The translations under genes and the position numbers were made by a program. Below are positions 48,706-59,900 of a stretch of DNA of 64,000 nt, in pieces. The stretch is from Nocardioides agariphilus (GTDB lineage Bacteria > Actinomycetota > Actinomycetes > Propionibacteriales > Nocardioidaceae), in assembly GCF_015352445.1 (NCBI RefSeq), contig NZ_JADKPO010000020.1, forward strand, positions 23,045 through 87,044, given 5' to 3'. The notes beneath the pieces were generated by a model. The model ran no database searches. It was not told the DNA's origin and saw only the letters and a list, made by a program, of their open reading frames with translations. Within the stretch, counting starts at the first letter, position 1; each line of letters opens with the position of its first letter.

Positions 48706-48723
48706 AGGGCTGAACTCAGCCCT
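48706..48723. terminator. Small perfect hairpin over the rpmJ stop codon
   Basis: AGGGCTGA and TCAGCCCT (48706-48713, 48716-48723) pair perfectly around two bases. The stem contains the rpmJ stop. It could attenuate transcription between rpmJ and rpsM or stabilise a 3' end. It is short, and no T-run follows on the minus strand. Confidence 0.35.
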
Positions 48724-48829
48724 GGCGCTGCTTGTGGCGAGGGTTCTCGCAGATCACCATGACGCGGCCGTGGCGACGGATCACCTTGCACTTGTCACAG
48801 ATCTTCTTGACGCTCGGGTTGACCTTCAC
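48716..48829 (-). CDS. rpmJ: 50S ribosomal protein L36
   Basis: A 37-residue protein: [20 protein letters not shown], then [16 protein letters not shown]. The four zinc ligands CxxC and CxxxxH (Cys11, Cys14, Cys27, His32) are present, so this is the zinc-binding form. It starts with GTG, with GAGAGGA upstream. It lies in its usual place between infA and rpsM. Confidence 0.96.
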   Translation of the reverse strand: MKVNPSVKKICDKCKVIRRHGRVMVICENPRHKQRQG

Positions 48830-48861
48830 GGGTGGAGGTCCTCTCAGGCTCGGCTTGGTCG

Positions 48862-49083
48862 TTACTTGTAGCGGTAGACGATCCGACCGCGCGTCAGGTC
48901 GTAGGGGGACAGCTCCACCACCACGCGGTCCTCGGGGAGGATCCGGATGTAGTGCTGGCGCATCTTGCCGCTGATGTGGGCGAGGACCTTGTGCCCGTTG
49001 CTGAGCTCCACTCGGAACATCGCATTGGGGAGGGCCTCCACAACGGTGCCCTCGATCTCGATCACGCCTTCCTTCTTCGGCAT
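48862..49083 (-). CDS. infA: Translation initiation factor IF-1
   Basis: The 73-residue OB-fold protein [20 protein letters not shown] ... RGRIVYRYK is a canonical IF-1. It binds the A site of the 30S subunit during initiation. It heads the infA-rpmJ-rpsM-rpsK-rpsD-rpoA-rplQ run. Confidence 0.98.
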   Translation of the reverse strand: MPKKEGVIEIEGTVVEALPNAMFRVELSNGHKVLAHISGKMRQHYIRILPEDRVVVELSPYDLTRGRIVYRYK

Positions 49084-49364
49084 GTCCTCCGCAATCTGTC
49101 GTCTCGATGGGTGTCTTCCGGTCGGTCCGGGAACCTCCCGACCTAGGCTTGACCTGGATCGGTGGACCTCGTGGAGGTGCTCGGTCTCCTCATCCGGGGC
49201 GCATGCCGGTCTCTCGGGTTCTGAGAGGTCGGAGGCGCTCGGACAGCCGCGAGGCACGACGAAGCACGACCCACGTTGGGCCGACACGCCAGTCTAGCCC
49301 TGAGGTCCGGAAAACCCCCAATCCGGCGCCGGGCGGTGCAGCGCCGGCGAAAACGCGCAGCGCC
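49084..49364. other. Upstream region of infA
   Basis: This 281-base gap lies between infA and the transglutaminase-fold gene on the same strand, so it should carry the promoter of the infA operon. A minus-strand TAGACT (49296-49291) is a possible -10 with only a weak TTGGGG 19 bases upstream. If it is used, the leader would be about 200 bases long. No gene or repeat is seen. Confidence 0.35.
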
Positions 49365-51665
49365 TCAGAAGGTCGTCAGGCTCAACGCGGCGCGCAGGCG
49401 CTTCCAGCGGGAGACGGAGGCGGACATGGTTTCGCGCTCCCGGTCGACCTGCTGCCAGTACGTCTCGGCGTCGCCGGGGCGGGGCAGCCGGGGGCCGAAG
49501 ACGTGGCTGTCGGCCTGGTGGGCCAGCGACCGGGCCCCGGGCGAGACGATCTGGAAGGCCTGCTCGCGTCGGGTGATCCCCGAGCCGACGGGGACCGGCT
49601 GCCCGAGGTCGCGGGCGTGGTCGACCAGCTCGCGCCAGGCCCCCACGAAGCGCGCGGAGACCTTCGCCCGCGTGCGCCGCCGGCGGCGGCGCACGAGCTT
49701 GGCCACCACGACCGAGGACAACAAGATCGTGAGGGCCAGCACGGGCACGACGACGTAGCGGATCAGCCGGCTCAGCCACAGCGCGACCGAGCCACTCACG
49801 TCCGGGTCGAGGTGGCCGGTGGTCGAGCGGCTCTTGCGGATCTTCATCTCGGTGTCGTTCTGGTCGCGAGAGCTCGACGGCGGCGGGATCGGCGCCGGCG
49901 GAGGCACCACGCTGCCGCTGAGCTGCTGCTTGCGGGTCGTCTGCTGCTCGGCCGGTGCGTCCTCGTCCATGAACAGGTCCGTCGAGAGCGTGCGCCAGGA
50001 GCCATCGGCGACCTGGATCTCCACCCACGCATGCACGTCGGCGCCGGTCACGACACCTCCACCAGGTACGACGGCACCGAGCACGACACGCGCCGGCACC
50101 CCGATCCGGTTGGCCAGCAGGGCCATCAGCGCGGCGTACTGCTCGTCGTTGCCGACCACGAACGGGGAGTTGACCCCACCGGTGTCGTCGGTGAGCCGGT
50201 AGCGGTTGTGGCCCGCGTGGTAGATCCGCTCGCTCTCGGTCACCCCGTCGGAGTAGCGCCCGTCGGACTTCAGGTGCCGCGCGATGGCGTACACCCGGCG
50301 CATCGGCTGCCGCTCGCCCTCGGACCACTGCACGGCCTGGGTGTCGAGGAAGCTGGCCGCGTCGGCGGCCTCGCCGACGTTGGTGGAGGTCGCGGTCTCG
50401 GGTGTGAGGTCGTCCTCGGGGCTGACCGCGGTGAAGACGTAGACGTCGCCTGGCAGCACCCCGGCAGGTACGACGGCCGACGAGGTGGCCAGGTTGTAGC
50501 GGAACGACTCCGCCAGGCGCTGGCTGTCGTCGTCGAGGAAGTCGATCGACTGGAGCGCGCCCAGCGTCGGGAGCCACACGCCGCTCCAGCCCGGCCCGAT
50601 GGTCACGCGAGCGTCGACGGGTCGACCCGCCACCGGGTTGTCGATGACCCGCGAGACCCGCTGGTAGGTGTCGTTGGCGACGCCGGGCTGGGAGTTGTTG
50701 CTGGCGCCCCACACCACACCGTCGTAGCGGTCCAGCACCGCCAGCCGCACCCGGCTGCCGGTGGGCACCCCCTCGATGGTGAACAGCGTCGTGTCGTGGA
50801 GGTTGAGGGGACTGTGCTCGCCGGCCGGCAGCTCGACGTACCTACGGAAGGAGGCCAGCGGCGAGGGGTACTGCCCGACGTCGAACGGCGGCTCGACGTG
50901 GTCGCGCAGGATGACGCGTTGGGCGTCGTCCCCCGAGGCCCAGGTCCCGATGGGCAGGGCGAGCATGCCCGCCACCGCTACCAAGGTGGCTCCGGTCCCC
51001 AGCCGCAGCAGCCGTCCGCGGACGTTGCGCGGGGTGGTGAACGTCGACACGGTGCGCGTGTGCCGAAGTGCGAGCCAGGCCAGTGCGAGGACGGCGAAGA
51101 CCGTGCCCTGCAGCCACAGCGCCTCGGGACGGTCGACCCCCAACAAGATGACCACTGCCAGCAGAGCCAGCGGCGGCAGGAGCGGCAGTGGCGCAGCGAT
51201 GGCCATCCGGCGCGAGCGCACGAGCGCGAGCACGGCGCCCAGCAGGCCGGTGACCAGCCCCAGCAGCCAGGGCAGCACGAGCAGTCGTGACTCCCCGTCG
51301 ACGGGCGGCAAGGTGGTGAGCAGGTCCTTCCAGCCGTGCAGCGCCTCGTGGACGAGCATCTCCCAGCTGCGCGGACCAGGCGTCGCAGCGTCCTGCCCAC
51401 GCAGGCAGAGCACGGGACCGAGAAGGAAGTACCACGCCACGACGCCGAGGGCGGCGACCACGCTCGGCCAGCGCAGCACCACGGAGACGACGGTGGTGGT
51501 CAGCACGGCGAGCAGGGCGCCCGCCATCCCGATCCACCAGAACTCGCTCTCGGTGTACGTCGAGGCGAGGCCGACCAGGGCCGTCGCGATCAGCGCCAGG
51601 AGGAGCACGGCGTCGATGCCGACCTGGCGGGCCTGGCTGAGCGTCAGTCTGCGGAGGAGCCTCAT
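49365..51665 (-). CDS. Transglutaminase-fold membrane protein (TgpA-like) without catalytic cysteine
   Basis: A 766-residue protein. Six or more N-terminal helices (about 15-250) are followed by an extracytoplasmic region with a transglutaminase-like core (about 480-590). One further helix at about 645-670 and a cytoplasmic tail end the protein. The core aligns as GNDEQYAALMALLANRIGVPARVVLGAVV, ADVHAWVEI and LSTD. The His is present, but Asp stands where the catalytic Cys of GxCxxxA is expected. It may be a structural or peptide-binding relative. ATGA overlap couples it to the DUF58 gene. Confidence 0.9.
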   Translation of the reverse strand: MRLLRRLTLSQARQVGIDAVLLLALIATALVGLASTYTESEFWWIGMAGALLAVLTTTVVSVVLRWPSVVAALGVVAWYFLLGPVLCLRGQDAATPGPRSWEMLVHEALHGWKDLLTTLPPVDGESRLLVLPWLLGLVTGLLGAVLALVRSRRMAIAAPLPLLPPLALLAVVILLGVDRPEALWLQGTVFAVLALAWLALRHTRTVSTFTTPRNVRGRLLRLGTGATLVAVAGMLALPIGTWASGDDAQRVILRDHVEPPFDVGQYPSPLASFRRYVELPAGEHSPLNLHDTTLFTIEGVPTGSRVRLAVLDRYDGVVWGASNNSQPGVANDTYQRVSRVIDNPVAGRPVDARVTIGPGWSGVWLPTLGALQSIDFLDDDSQRLAESFRYNLATSSAVVPAGVLPGDVYVFTAVSPEDDLTPETATSTNVGEAADAASFLDTQAVQWSEGERQPMRRVYAIARHLKSDGRYSDGVTESERIYHAGHNRYRLTDDTGGVNSPFVVGNDEQYAALMALLANRIGVPARVVLGAVVPGGGVVTGADVHAWVEIQVADGSWRTLSTDLFMDEDAPAEQQTTRKQQLSGSVVPPPAPIPPPSSSRDQNDTEMKIRKSRSTTGHLDPDVSGSVALWLSRLIRYVVVPVLALTILLSSVVVAKLVRRRRRRTRAKVSARFVGAWRELVDHARDLGQPVPVGSGITRREQAFQIVSPGARSLAHQADSHVFGPRLPRPGDAETYWQQVDRERETMSASVSRWKRLRAALSLTTF

Positions 51666-52885
51666 GGCCGCGACCACCTGAGCAGGCCCGCCAGGTCGTC
51701 GACGTCGGCGACCCGGACGACGACGAGACCGCCGGTCTCGGTGATGCGGCTCGGCTTGGAGGGGTCGACGATGAGCGCGAAGCGGCGTACCTGCGGCGGG
51801 AACGCGGTCAGTGACCGCTGGAAGTCGTCGAAGTCGACCGCTCCCCCGCTGACCAGGAACAGCAGGCTGGTGTCCGGGGCGACCACCGCGGCACGGTGAG
51901 CAGAGGCGACCAGGCCGACGTCACCGAAGTCAGCCCGGCACACCGAGTCGAGAGCGAGATGACCCGTCAGGCCGGAGGAGGCCCGGGTGCCGCAGACGAA
52001 GGAGGTGTCGAACTCGTCGAGGGTGGCCCGGACGATGATCGACGCGGAGACCGACATCGCGGTCTCGAAGTCCCGCGCGTCGGCCCAGACCGATGGACGG
52101 TCGTCGACGACGAGGGCGACATGGCTACGACGCGTGTCGAGGTACTGGCGCACCAGCAGGCGACTCGCAGCGGTGGACGACATCACCTTGGCCGACGACC
52201 GCCAGTGCACGTGGCGCAGGTCGTCGCCGGGGACGTACTCGCGCAGCGTGTGGAAGGCCAGGTCGCTCTGGGAGACGGCATCGATGGCCACGCCCTCGAG
52301 GTCGCGGAGCAGCCCTGCGCCGAGGGAGTCGAGCGGGACCATGGGCGGGCGGACCAGGATCTCGACGACATCGGTCCACTCGACGTCGCGCGAGAGCATG
52401 CCGAGCGGGTCGCCGCGTCGGGTGGTGGCCGGGCCGACGGGGATCACGCCGCGGCGCTCGGTGCGGATCGTGAAGCTCTCCTCATGGGCTTCGTCGGGCC
52501 CCAGCCGGGGCACCCCGTAGCGGTGCACCATCGAGCCCACGCCGAGCTCGAGGACGGTCGGCAGCAGTCCGTGGGTGGCGATGTTGCGGACCCGGACGCT
52601 CGCGGCCACCGAGTCGCCGGCAGCCACGCGCTCGGGCTGGAGCACCACGTCCACGCGGACGTTGGTGCGACCGAGGAGGAACGGCAGGGCCAGCGCGAAG
52701 ACCAGCAGGCACGCGGCCGCAAGCACGGCGACCTCGCGCCAGTCGGTCAAGGCGGCCGCCACCGCCAGCACCACACCGGCCGCCAGCACCGTCCACCCGA
52801 CGGGGTTGACGATCCCCATGCGCCGGACCAGGAGTCGGTCCAGTGCCCGGCGAGGCCGGGTCCACGGGAGGGGCTGGCTGTTCAC
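51662..52885 (-). CDS. DUF58 (vWA-like) protein of the MoxR cluster
   Basis: A 407-residue protein with two N-terminal membrane helices (about 28-70). A beta-rich part follows, and then the DUF58 signature LREYVPGDDLRHVHWRSSAK with a von Willebrand A-like domain (HVALVVDDRPS). DUF58 proteins are usual partners of MoxR ATPases. It lies between the moxR gene (40 bases upstream) and the transglutaminase-fold gene (4-base overlap). It probably helps assemble or fold a surface complex. Confidence 0.92.
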   Translation of the reverse strand: MNSQPLPWTRPRRALDRLLVRRMGIVNPVGWTVLAAGVVLAVAAALTDWREVAVLAAACLLVFALALPFLLGRTNVRVDVVLQPERVAAGDSVAASVRVRNIATHGLLPTVLELGVGSMVHRYGVPRLGPDEAHEESFTIRTERRGVIPVGPATTRRGDPLGMLSRDVEWTDVVEILVRPPMVPLDSLGAGLLRDLEGVAIDAVSQSDLAFHTLREYVPGDDLRHVHWRSSAKVMSSTAASRLLVRQYLDTRRSHVALVVDDRPSVWADARDFETAMSVSASIIVRATLDEFDTSFVCGTRASSGLTGHLALDSVCRADFGDVGLVASAHRAAVVAPDTSLLFLVSGGAVDFDDFQRSLTAFPPQVRRFALIVDPSKPSRITETGGLVVVRVADVDDLAGLLRWSRP

Positions 52886-52925
52886 GGGGTTCGTCTCTCA
52901 GGTCTTCTCTCTCAGGCCATCTACC

Positions 52926-53894
52926 TCAGGCCACCCGGTCGGTGGGAGGCGCGACGTTGTCGAGCAGGCGGGCGATCACGGCCTCGACCGTCACGCCGCT
53001 GAACTGCGCCTCGGCATCAAGCAGCAGCCGGTGGCACAGCACCGGCTCCGCGAGCTCCTTGACGTCATCGGGCAGCACGTGGTCGCGGCCGTCGGCGGCC
53101 GCCCAGGTCTTCGCGACCCGCACCAGCGCCAGGCAGCCACGGGCCGACAGACCCAGCCGCACGTGGGGCTGGCGGCGCGACTCCTCGGCCAGCTCGGCGA
53201 CATAGGTGAGCACGGCGGGGTCGACGTACACGTCGTCGGCCAGGCCGCTCATCTGACCGATCGTGGCCGAGGTGATGACGGGGTTGACCAGCGAGGCTCG
53301 GTCGCGGACCTTCGCGTTGACCAGTAGCTCGACGGTCGCGGCGCGGTCGGGGTAGCCCACGCCGGTCTTCATCAGGAACCGGTCGAGCTGCGCCTCCGGA
53401 AGACGATAGGTGCCGGCCTGCTCGATGGGGTTCTGCGTCGCGATGACCAGGAAGGGCCGGCCGACCGCGTGCGCCACGCCGTCGACCGTCACGCGGTTCT
53501 CCTCCATCACCTCCAGGAGCGCCGACTGCGTCTTGGGCGAGGCCCGGTTGATCTCGTCGGCCAGCACGATGGTGTGGAAGATCGGTCCGGGGTGGAACTC
53601 GAAGGTGCCCTTGTGCTGGTCGTAGACGGTCACGCCCGTCACGTCGGAGGGCAGCAGGTCCGGCGTGAACTGGATGCGGGCATGGCTGCCCTGGATGGTG
53701 TTGGCCAGCGCGCGCGCCAGCATCGTCTTGCCGGTGCCGGGGTAGTCCTCCAGCAGGATGTGGCCCTCCGAGAGGAGGCAGGTCAGCGCGAGACGTACGA
53801 CGCGGCGCTTGCCGAGGACCGCCTGCTCCATGTTGGCGGTGAGCTGGTCGAAGGTCTTCTTGAACCAGTCGGCCTGTTGCTGGGAGATCGTCAC
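52926..53894 (-). CDS. MoxR-family AAA+ ATPase
   Basis: A 322-residue AAA+ chaperone-like ATPase. Walker A is DYPGTGKTMLARAL, Walker B is IVLADEINRASPKTQSALLEVMEE, and sensor 1 is VIATQNPIEQAGTYRLPEAQLDRFLM. MoxR proteins work with vWA partners to activate or mature other proteins. It follows the giant Ig/FN3 gene by 22 bases. A role in maturing that protein or a surface complex is inferred from the conserved neighbourhood. Confidence 0.95.
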   Translation of the reverse strand: MTISQQQADWFKKTFDQLTANMEQAVLGKRRVVRLALTCLLSEGHILLEDYPGTGKTMLARALANTIQGSHARIQFTPDLLPSDVTGVTVYDQHKGTFEFHPGPIFHTIVLADEINRASPKTQSALLEVMEENRVTVDGVAHAVGRPFLVIATQNPIEQAGTYRLPEAQLDRFLMKTGVGYPDRAATVELLVNAKVRDRASLVNPVITSATIGQMSGLADDVYVDPAVLTYVAELAEESRRQPHVRLGLSARGCLALVRVAKTWAAADGRDHVLPDDVKELAEPVLCHRLLLDAEAQFSGVTVEAVIARLLDNVAPPTDRVA

Positions 53895-53916
53895 GTGGGG
53901 CTCTTTCTGCGGGGGT

Positions 53917-56900
53917 TCACCAGGTGAACTGGGTCTGGGCTGTCTGGCCGAGCGCGTTGAAGCAGTCGATGCTCACGGTGCCGCCCGGGTTGCCGTAGAA
54001 GTCGATCGTGTCCTGGTCGGCGAGGGGGTCGTAGGGACGCGAGGGGCCGTTCTCGACCGAGCAGAACACTGCCGTGCCCGGCACGTCGAGGCGCCAGCCC
54101 CCGAGCTTGAGGTGGACGAATGCACACGCCGACGACGTGCAGCCGGGTCCGCCTGCCCCGGCGTCCGCAGAGGTGCAGGCCGGGAGGCCGGCGCCGGGGT
54201 CGTCGCTGCAGGAGGCACCTCGCGATCCGGCCACGGTCGCCGGCGGCCGGCGCTCGGTCGTGGCCGAGGCGTTGACCGACGCCGGGCCCCGGTCGGGGTC
54301 GCGGTCGACGAGCGTGACCGTGACGTTCTCGGTCTGGTCGTAGTCGAGCTCGAGGGTCTGCGTGGTCACGGTGGTGACGCCGATCGGGAGGTTGAACTGC
54401 TCGTCGCGACCCTGGTCGCTGGTCACGTGGAGCACGGCCGGGTCGCCGTTGCTGTCGACCTCGATGGTCCAGGAGATCGACCGGACGTTCACATTGGCGC
54501 GGACGTCGTGGATCTGACCTTGGTTCAGCGGCCCGTAGGTCTGGACGGACTTGGTCGACGACTGGGTGCAGGCGCCGCCTTCGTTGCACACCTCGAGATA
54601 GACGTCGTGGGCCGAGAGGTTGTCGGGCACGTCGAAGGTCTCCGACTGGTCACCGAGTCCCTGCAGCTGCCGCACCCGGACCCCGTCGACGTAGATGCGC
54701 ACCAACGACTCAGCACCTCGTGAGGACGGCACCGTGAACTTCGCGCGCGCCTGGTTGTTCTGCCCCGTAGCGCTGAGCTGCCAGCTGCCCCACGACACCG
54801 GCTTGCCGGTTGCCCGCCACTGGGTCTCCGGGCCGATGGGTGAGGACTTGCCGCCAGCGTTGGTCGCCATCACCGCGAAGCTGTAGACGTGGCCGTCGTA
54901 GACCATGTTGGCGCTGTCGCAGTTGGGGGTTTTGATGCCGTTGCATGCGGCGATCTTCCGGTTGTCGCGGTAGACGGTGTAGCGGACGGGCTCGGGTCCG
55001 TTGGCGTCGACCCGCGGCCAGGTGAGCGAGACCGCACCCGCCGACCCCGCGGTCTCCTGGTCGGTGAGCGTGGGGGGTGCGGGGGTTTGCGGGGTGCCGA
55101 CAGGCTGGAACGGCGCCGAGGTCAGGCTGACCCCGAACGCGTTGCGCGGACGCACCGTGAACACGTAGGTCCGGTGGTTGTCGAGTCCGCGGATCGTGGC
55201 CGTGGCCTCGGTGACGTTCTGCTGGCCGCCTTGCCAGCTCACGGTGTAGGTCGCGTGCCCACCGCCCTTGGTCTCCAGGGGCTTCCAGGCGATCCGCAGG
55301 AAACCGTCGCCGGCCTCGACCAGCCGGATCGTGCCGCCCAGCGAGATCTCGACGTCGGGCGTCGCTGGGCCCGAGAGCCCGCTCCAGCCGGAGTAGCCGA
55401 CGGCATTGTGGGCGCGGACCCGGAAGCGGTACTCCGTCAGGTTGGTGAGGCCGGTGACCACGCAGGAGGTGGCCGCGCAGCGCTGGGTCCGTCCGCCGGG
55501 TTGGGCCCTCACCTCGTAGTAGTCGATCGGGGCGCCGTTGGCCTGGGGCGCACGCCAGTCGAGTGCGACGCGAGAGTCGAGGATCTCCTTGCTGGGGACC
55601 GGCGTCGACGGCACCTCGGGCGCACCCAGCACCTGGAGCACGATCCGGCCCTCCACCCGACGACCAGGACCCGACCTACCGGCGACGTCGCTCATCACCA
55701 CCCGGAACACCGCCCGGCCGTGCGTGTCTGCTCCCGTGGCGATCGTGACCGAGGACCCCGACGAGGTGATCTGGACGTCGAGCCCGGAGAGCTGGCGGGC
55801 ATTGACCACGGTCGGCACGGGGTCGACCACTCCGGGGATGAGGTAGGGCGCCAGGTTGATCGTCTGGGTCTCCCCCGCCCGGATGGAGGTGATCCGGATC
55901 GGTGCCAGCGAGGGCGGCGGGGTGCGGACGACGCGGATCGTGATCGCCCCCGGAAGGCTGTTGCCCGCGGCGACGCGCAGGGTCCCCCGCTCGCCCGGTC
56001 GCGTCGCGCCGGAGGCGTCGATCTCCACGACGCCACGGTCGAAGACCTCTGCGGTGAGCCCCACCGGCGACTCCTCGGCGAACTCCGCCGACCAGGTCAA
56101 CGTCGCCTCGTCGGACTCCGAGGGCGTCCAGACGTGGCAGACCGCGCCGAGGTCGAGGCGCACGAATCCGGCCTGCGGCACCTCGATGGGCTGCTCGGGG
56201 CAGCGCAGGATGGGTCGCGACTCACCCACCAGCACCGGGATCGACACGATCGACCGAGCGGCATCGGGGTCGTCGACGGACGTCCCGGTCGTCACCTCGA
56301 CGACGACGGCCCCCGGACCCTCGTACTTCGGCCCGGCCGTCACCGCGAACCGCTCCTCGTCGAGCACCTCGGCCTGGACCGCCGGGCCGGGCGAGGCCCA
56401 CACCCGACTCTTGAGGGTCAGGTGCAGCGGGCCGCCCGAGGGGTTGGTGACGAAGTCGGCCAGGTCGAGCTCGCGCCGCTGTCCGGGTCTGACGGTGATC
56501 AGTGCGTCGGGATCCACGACCGGGAGGTTGGTGTCGGCAGGGGGCACGTAGAGGGATGCCGTCGCCGAACCGCCGTCGCGGTCCTCCACCCGGAACGGCA
56601 CGACCATCGGCTGCGCACCGCGCTCGACGGTGACCTCCGCGCCGTCGATGCTGGCGACGACGCCCGGCGGCGCGTAGACCCCGCTGACCACGAGGTCCTC
56701 AGCGGGGCCGTCCGGGTCGTAGGCGCCGCTCGTCGACCCCGACGCGGCCACCCCGTCTCGTGGCTCCTCGGCGGCCGACAGCACGTCGACGGTGATCGAG
56801 GTGCCGTCGCCGGCGGTGCCGAAGGCGTCCGAGACCACGGGCGGGTTGTTGAAGCCCTTGCGCGTGCGCACGGTGAGCGTGGACTGGGTGCTGGCCAGGC

Positions 56901-59900
56901 CGTCGGTCATCCGGTAGACGACCTCGAGGGCGCGGCCCTCGCCGAGGGAAGCCGTGACCTCCGGATCCACCTGGACCGGTCCGGTCCCGGAGACCAGTCG
57001 CACCCCGGCCGGTGGGTCGACCAGCTCGAGCGAGATGCGACTCCCGGGCGCGACGAGGTCGTTGGCCAGCACGTCGGCCAAGGCGGTCCGGCCGGGTGCG
57101 ACCGTCAGCGAGTCGGCGATCGCGAGCGGGGGCTGGGGCGGGCCCGGGGGGGCGATGACGACCCGGACGGTCCCGGTCGAGGTAGCGCCCAGCGAGTCGG
57201 TGATGCGATAGGTGAACTCGTCGGTTCCGGCGCTGCCCGGGTAGGCCGTGTAGTCGATCGAGTTGGCCCCGATCCGGGTCACGCGACCCTTCGTGGGAGC
57301 CGAGTCGAGGGCCAGGATCGTCACGGCATCGCCATCGGGGTCGACGCCGTACCCGGGCAGACGCAGCTTCACCGGCTCGCCCGACACCGTCCGGCCCTCC
57401 AGCACCTGCGGCTCGGGCGGGTGGTTGGTCGCCGGGTCGACCGGCAGCACCAGCGCACGGACCCGTCCGGTGGCGGTGTCGCCCTGCTCGTTGGCCACCT
57501 GGTAGCGGATGAGAAACCGCTGCGGCCCCTCCAAGCCGGTCGGGGCGACGTAGCGGACGGTGCGCCCCGATACGAAGGCCGCGCCGGTGTCGACCACGCT
57601 GCTGCCCTGGGCGCGTACGTCGAGCTGGCCCGCGGGAACGTCCGCACCGATGCCGCCGGAGCCCCCGACCAGGGTCAACGTGCCGCCCGAGGGACTGAAG
57701 TCGTTGTCGAGCACCGAGATGGCCTGCGAGGACCCCTCCCGCACGGTGACGTCGTCGGTCATGGTGACCGGCACGTCGTCAGCCGGGGTCCGACGCTGGC
57801 TGACCACGACCTGACCCACGGCCGACTGCTGGCCGTTGGTCACGGTGTAGCGGACCACCTGCGGGCTGGGGGTCAGCTGGCCCTGCCGCGCGGCGATGCG
57901 CAGCCAGCGGCCCTCGATGACGGCCACGTCGAGCTGGTTGTCGAAGAGCGCCTCGGCGCGCTGGACCGACAGCAGTCCGCCCGCAGGGTCGACGTCGTTG
58001 GCGAGGACGTCGACGACCGCTCCTGCCTGGCCGTAGAGCGTGAGGTCGTCGGGGACGGCGACCGGCGGCGGGGGCGGGTTGGCCGGCGGCCGGACGTCGA
58101 CGCGGATCTTGCCGGTGTCGGTGTCGGCACTCCCGTAGGCCGCCTGGTACTCCAGGAAGTAGGTCTGTGCCGTGTCGGAGCGCAAGGTGACCGTGCCGTT
58201 GACCAGATCGGTCGTCACCTCCGCGCCCGGCACGTCCGCCACGTCGCCCGCGAGCTTGAGGACGGCGTCCGGGTCGATCGGGTCGGCGCCGGGCAGGTCG
58301 TTGGCCAGCGGCTTGACGGTGATCGGCTGGCCGGTCTCACCAGCGATCACGTCGGAGTTGGCGGTGGGCGGCACCGGCTCCCTGGCCTTCGGGTCCTGCA
58401 CAGTGAAGTCGAGGACCTCGGTCACGGGGTCGCCGAGTCCGTCGGTGACCGCGTAGGTGACGGCCACCTGTCCCCCCTCGTCGGGGGCCTGGAAGCGGAC
58501 GGCGCCGGTCGCGGTGATGCGTGTCTGCGCGGCTGCTAGCGCGGGGGTCGGTGCCGAGGTCACCTCCGAGCTCAGCGTCGAGACCGGGTCGCCGTCCTCG
58601 GGGTCGCGCCAGTCGGGCAGGACCGGTACGTCGATGGTGCCCCCGGCGGGTACGGTCCACACCCGCGGCTCGAAGCCCTCGCGCAGACGGGGGTCGGAGT
58701 TGCTCCCTGCCTGGGAGATCGCCACCCGCACGGTCGCGTGGGCCGAGATCGAGGCCCGCCCGTCGTCGATGAAGTACTCGAAGCTGGTGCCGCCGACGGC
58801 GTCGGGCGCCAAGGTGACCTGCACCGTCTGTCCGTCAGGACTGATCGCCAGGCGGGCATCCGAACCGCCCAGTGGCCGCACGGACCGGATGGCGAGGAGC
58901 CGACCCGACGGCGCGGTGTCGTTGTCGAGCGGGTACAGCACGGTCGTCCGGCCGGGTCGAGCTCCCAGGTTGTCGCGCACCGCCTTCGGCGGCCTGCGGT
59001 CGCCCTCGTCGGTCCGCTCGTCGTCGTCGTCCTCGTCGGTGTCGTCGGCCTGGAGGTTGAAGGCATCCCAGTTGTCGAGCCGGGTCGGCTGGTTGGAGTC
59101 GACGTCCCACACGTGTCCGCTCCCGCGGTCGTTGAGCACGATCTGCCCGCGGTTGGTGCGGAACACCAGGTCGGAGGTCGCAGTGTCGAGGGCCTGGGGT
59201 CGGGCGCCCGCGTCGCCGCACGCGGTCACCGCCGCACCGGACGCGCCGGCCCACGCGGCGTACCGGCAGTCACCCAGCCTGACCGGCCGCGCCGGCTCAC
59301 CCTCGACGCCGTCAGCCACCGTGGTGACCTCACCGGAGGCCAGGTCGACCGACAAGAGCGCGTCACGGGCACCGACGAGGACGAAGGCCGCGCTCGGACC
59401 CGGCTGCTGGAGCACCGAGCCCTGCGGCACCTCGGCCTCGCTCCCGCCGTCGACCCACACCCGGCCCGAGGCGGAGTCGAGCACCACCGTCGTCGCCCCG
59501 ACCGCCGTCACCGCGATCGCGTCGCTGAAGGCGGGACCGGGCAGGTCCTCGAGCATGGGACCCGCGAAGCCGACGTCGCCGTCGCGGCGCAGCGTCAGCA
59601 GCTTGCCCTGGGCGGCGGACACAGCGTGGATGGTGCCGTCGAGGCCGACAGCCAGCGCTGCGTCCTCCCCCACGGAGGCCAGAGGGGTGTTCTGGGCGGA
59701 CAGGGAGCTGAGGCTGGGCACCCCGACGTCCGGGTCCTCGGTGGCGGCCCACAGCCGTCCGGTCTCGGTGTCCAGCACGGCGACGCTGCCGCCTGCCATG
59801 CCGACCGCGGGGCTGGTCGGGATGGCGGCCTGCTCGGCACTGACCATCCGCATCTGCGACGGGTCGAGCGCCACCACCGTTGCGTCGGAGAGGTCGACGC

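Noticed and set aside
54889-58539. A 1216-codon open frame opposite the giant Ig/FN3 gene
   Set aside because: It is the GC-rich antisense frame of a well-supported gene. Its composition is Arg/Gly/Asp-rich with no domain pattern and no ribosome site.
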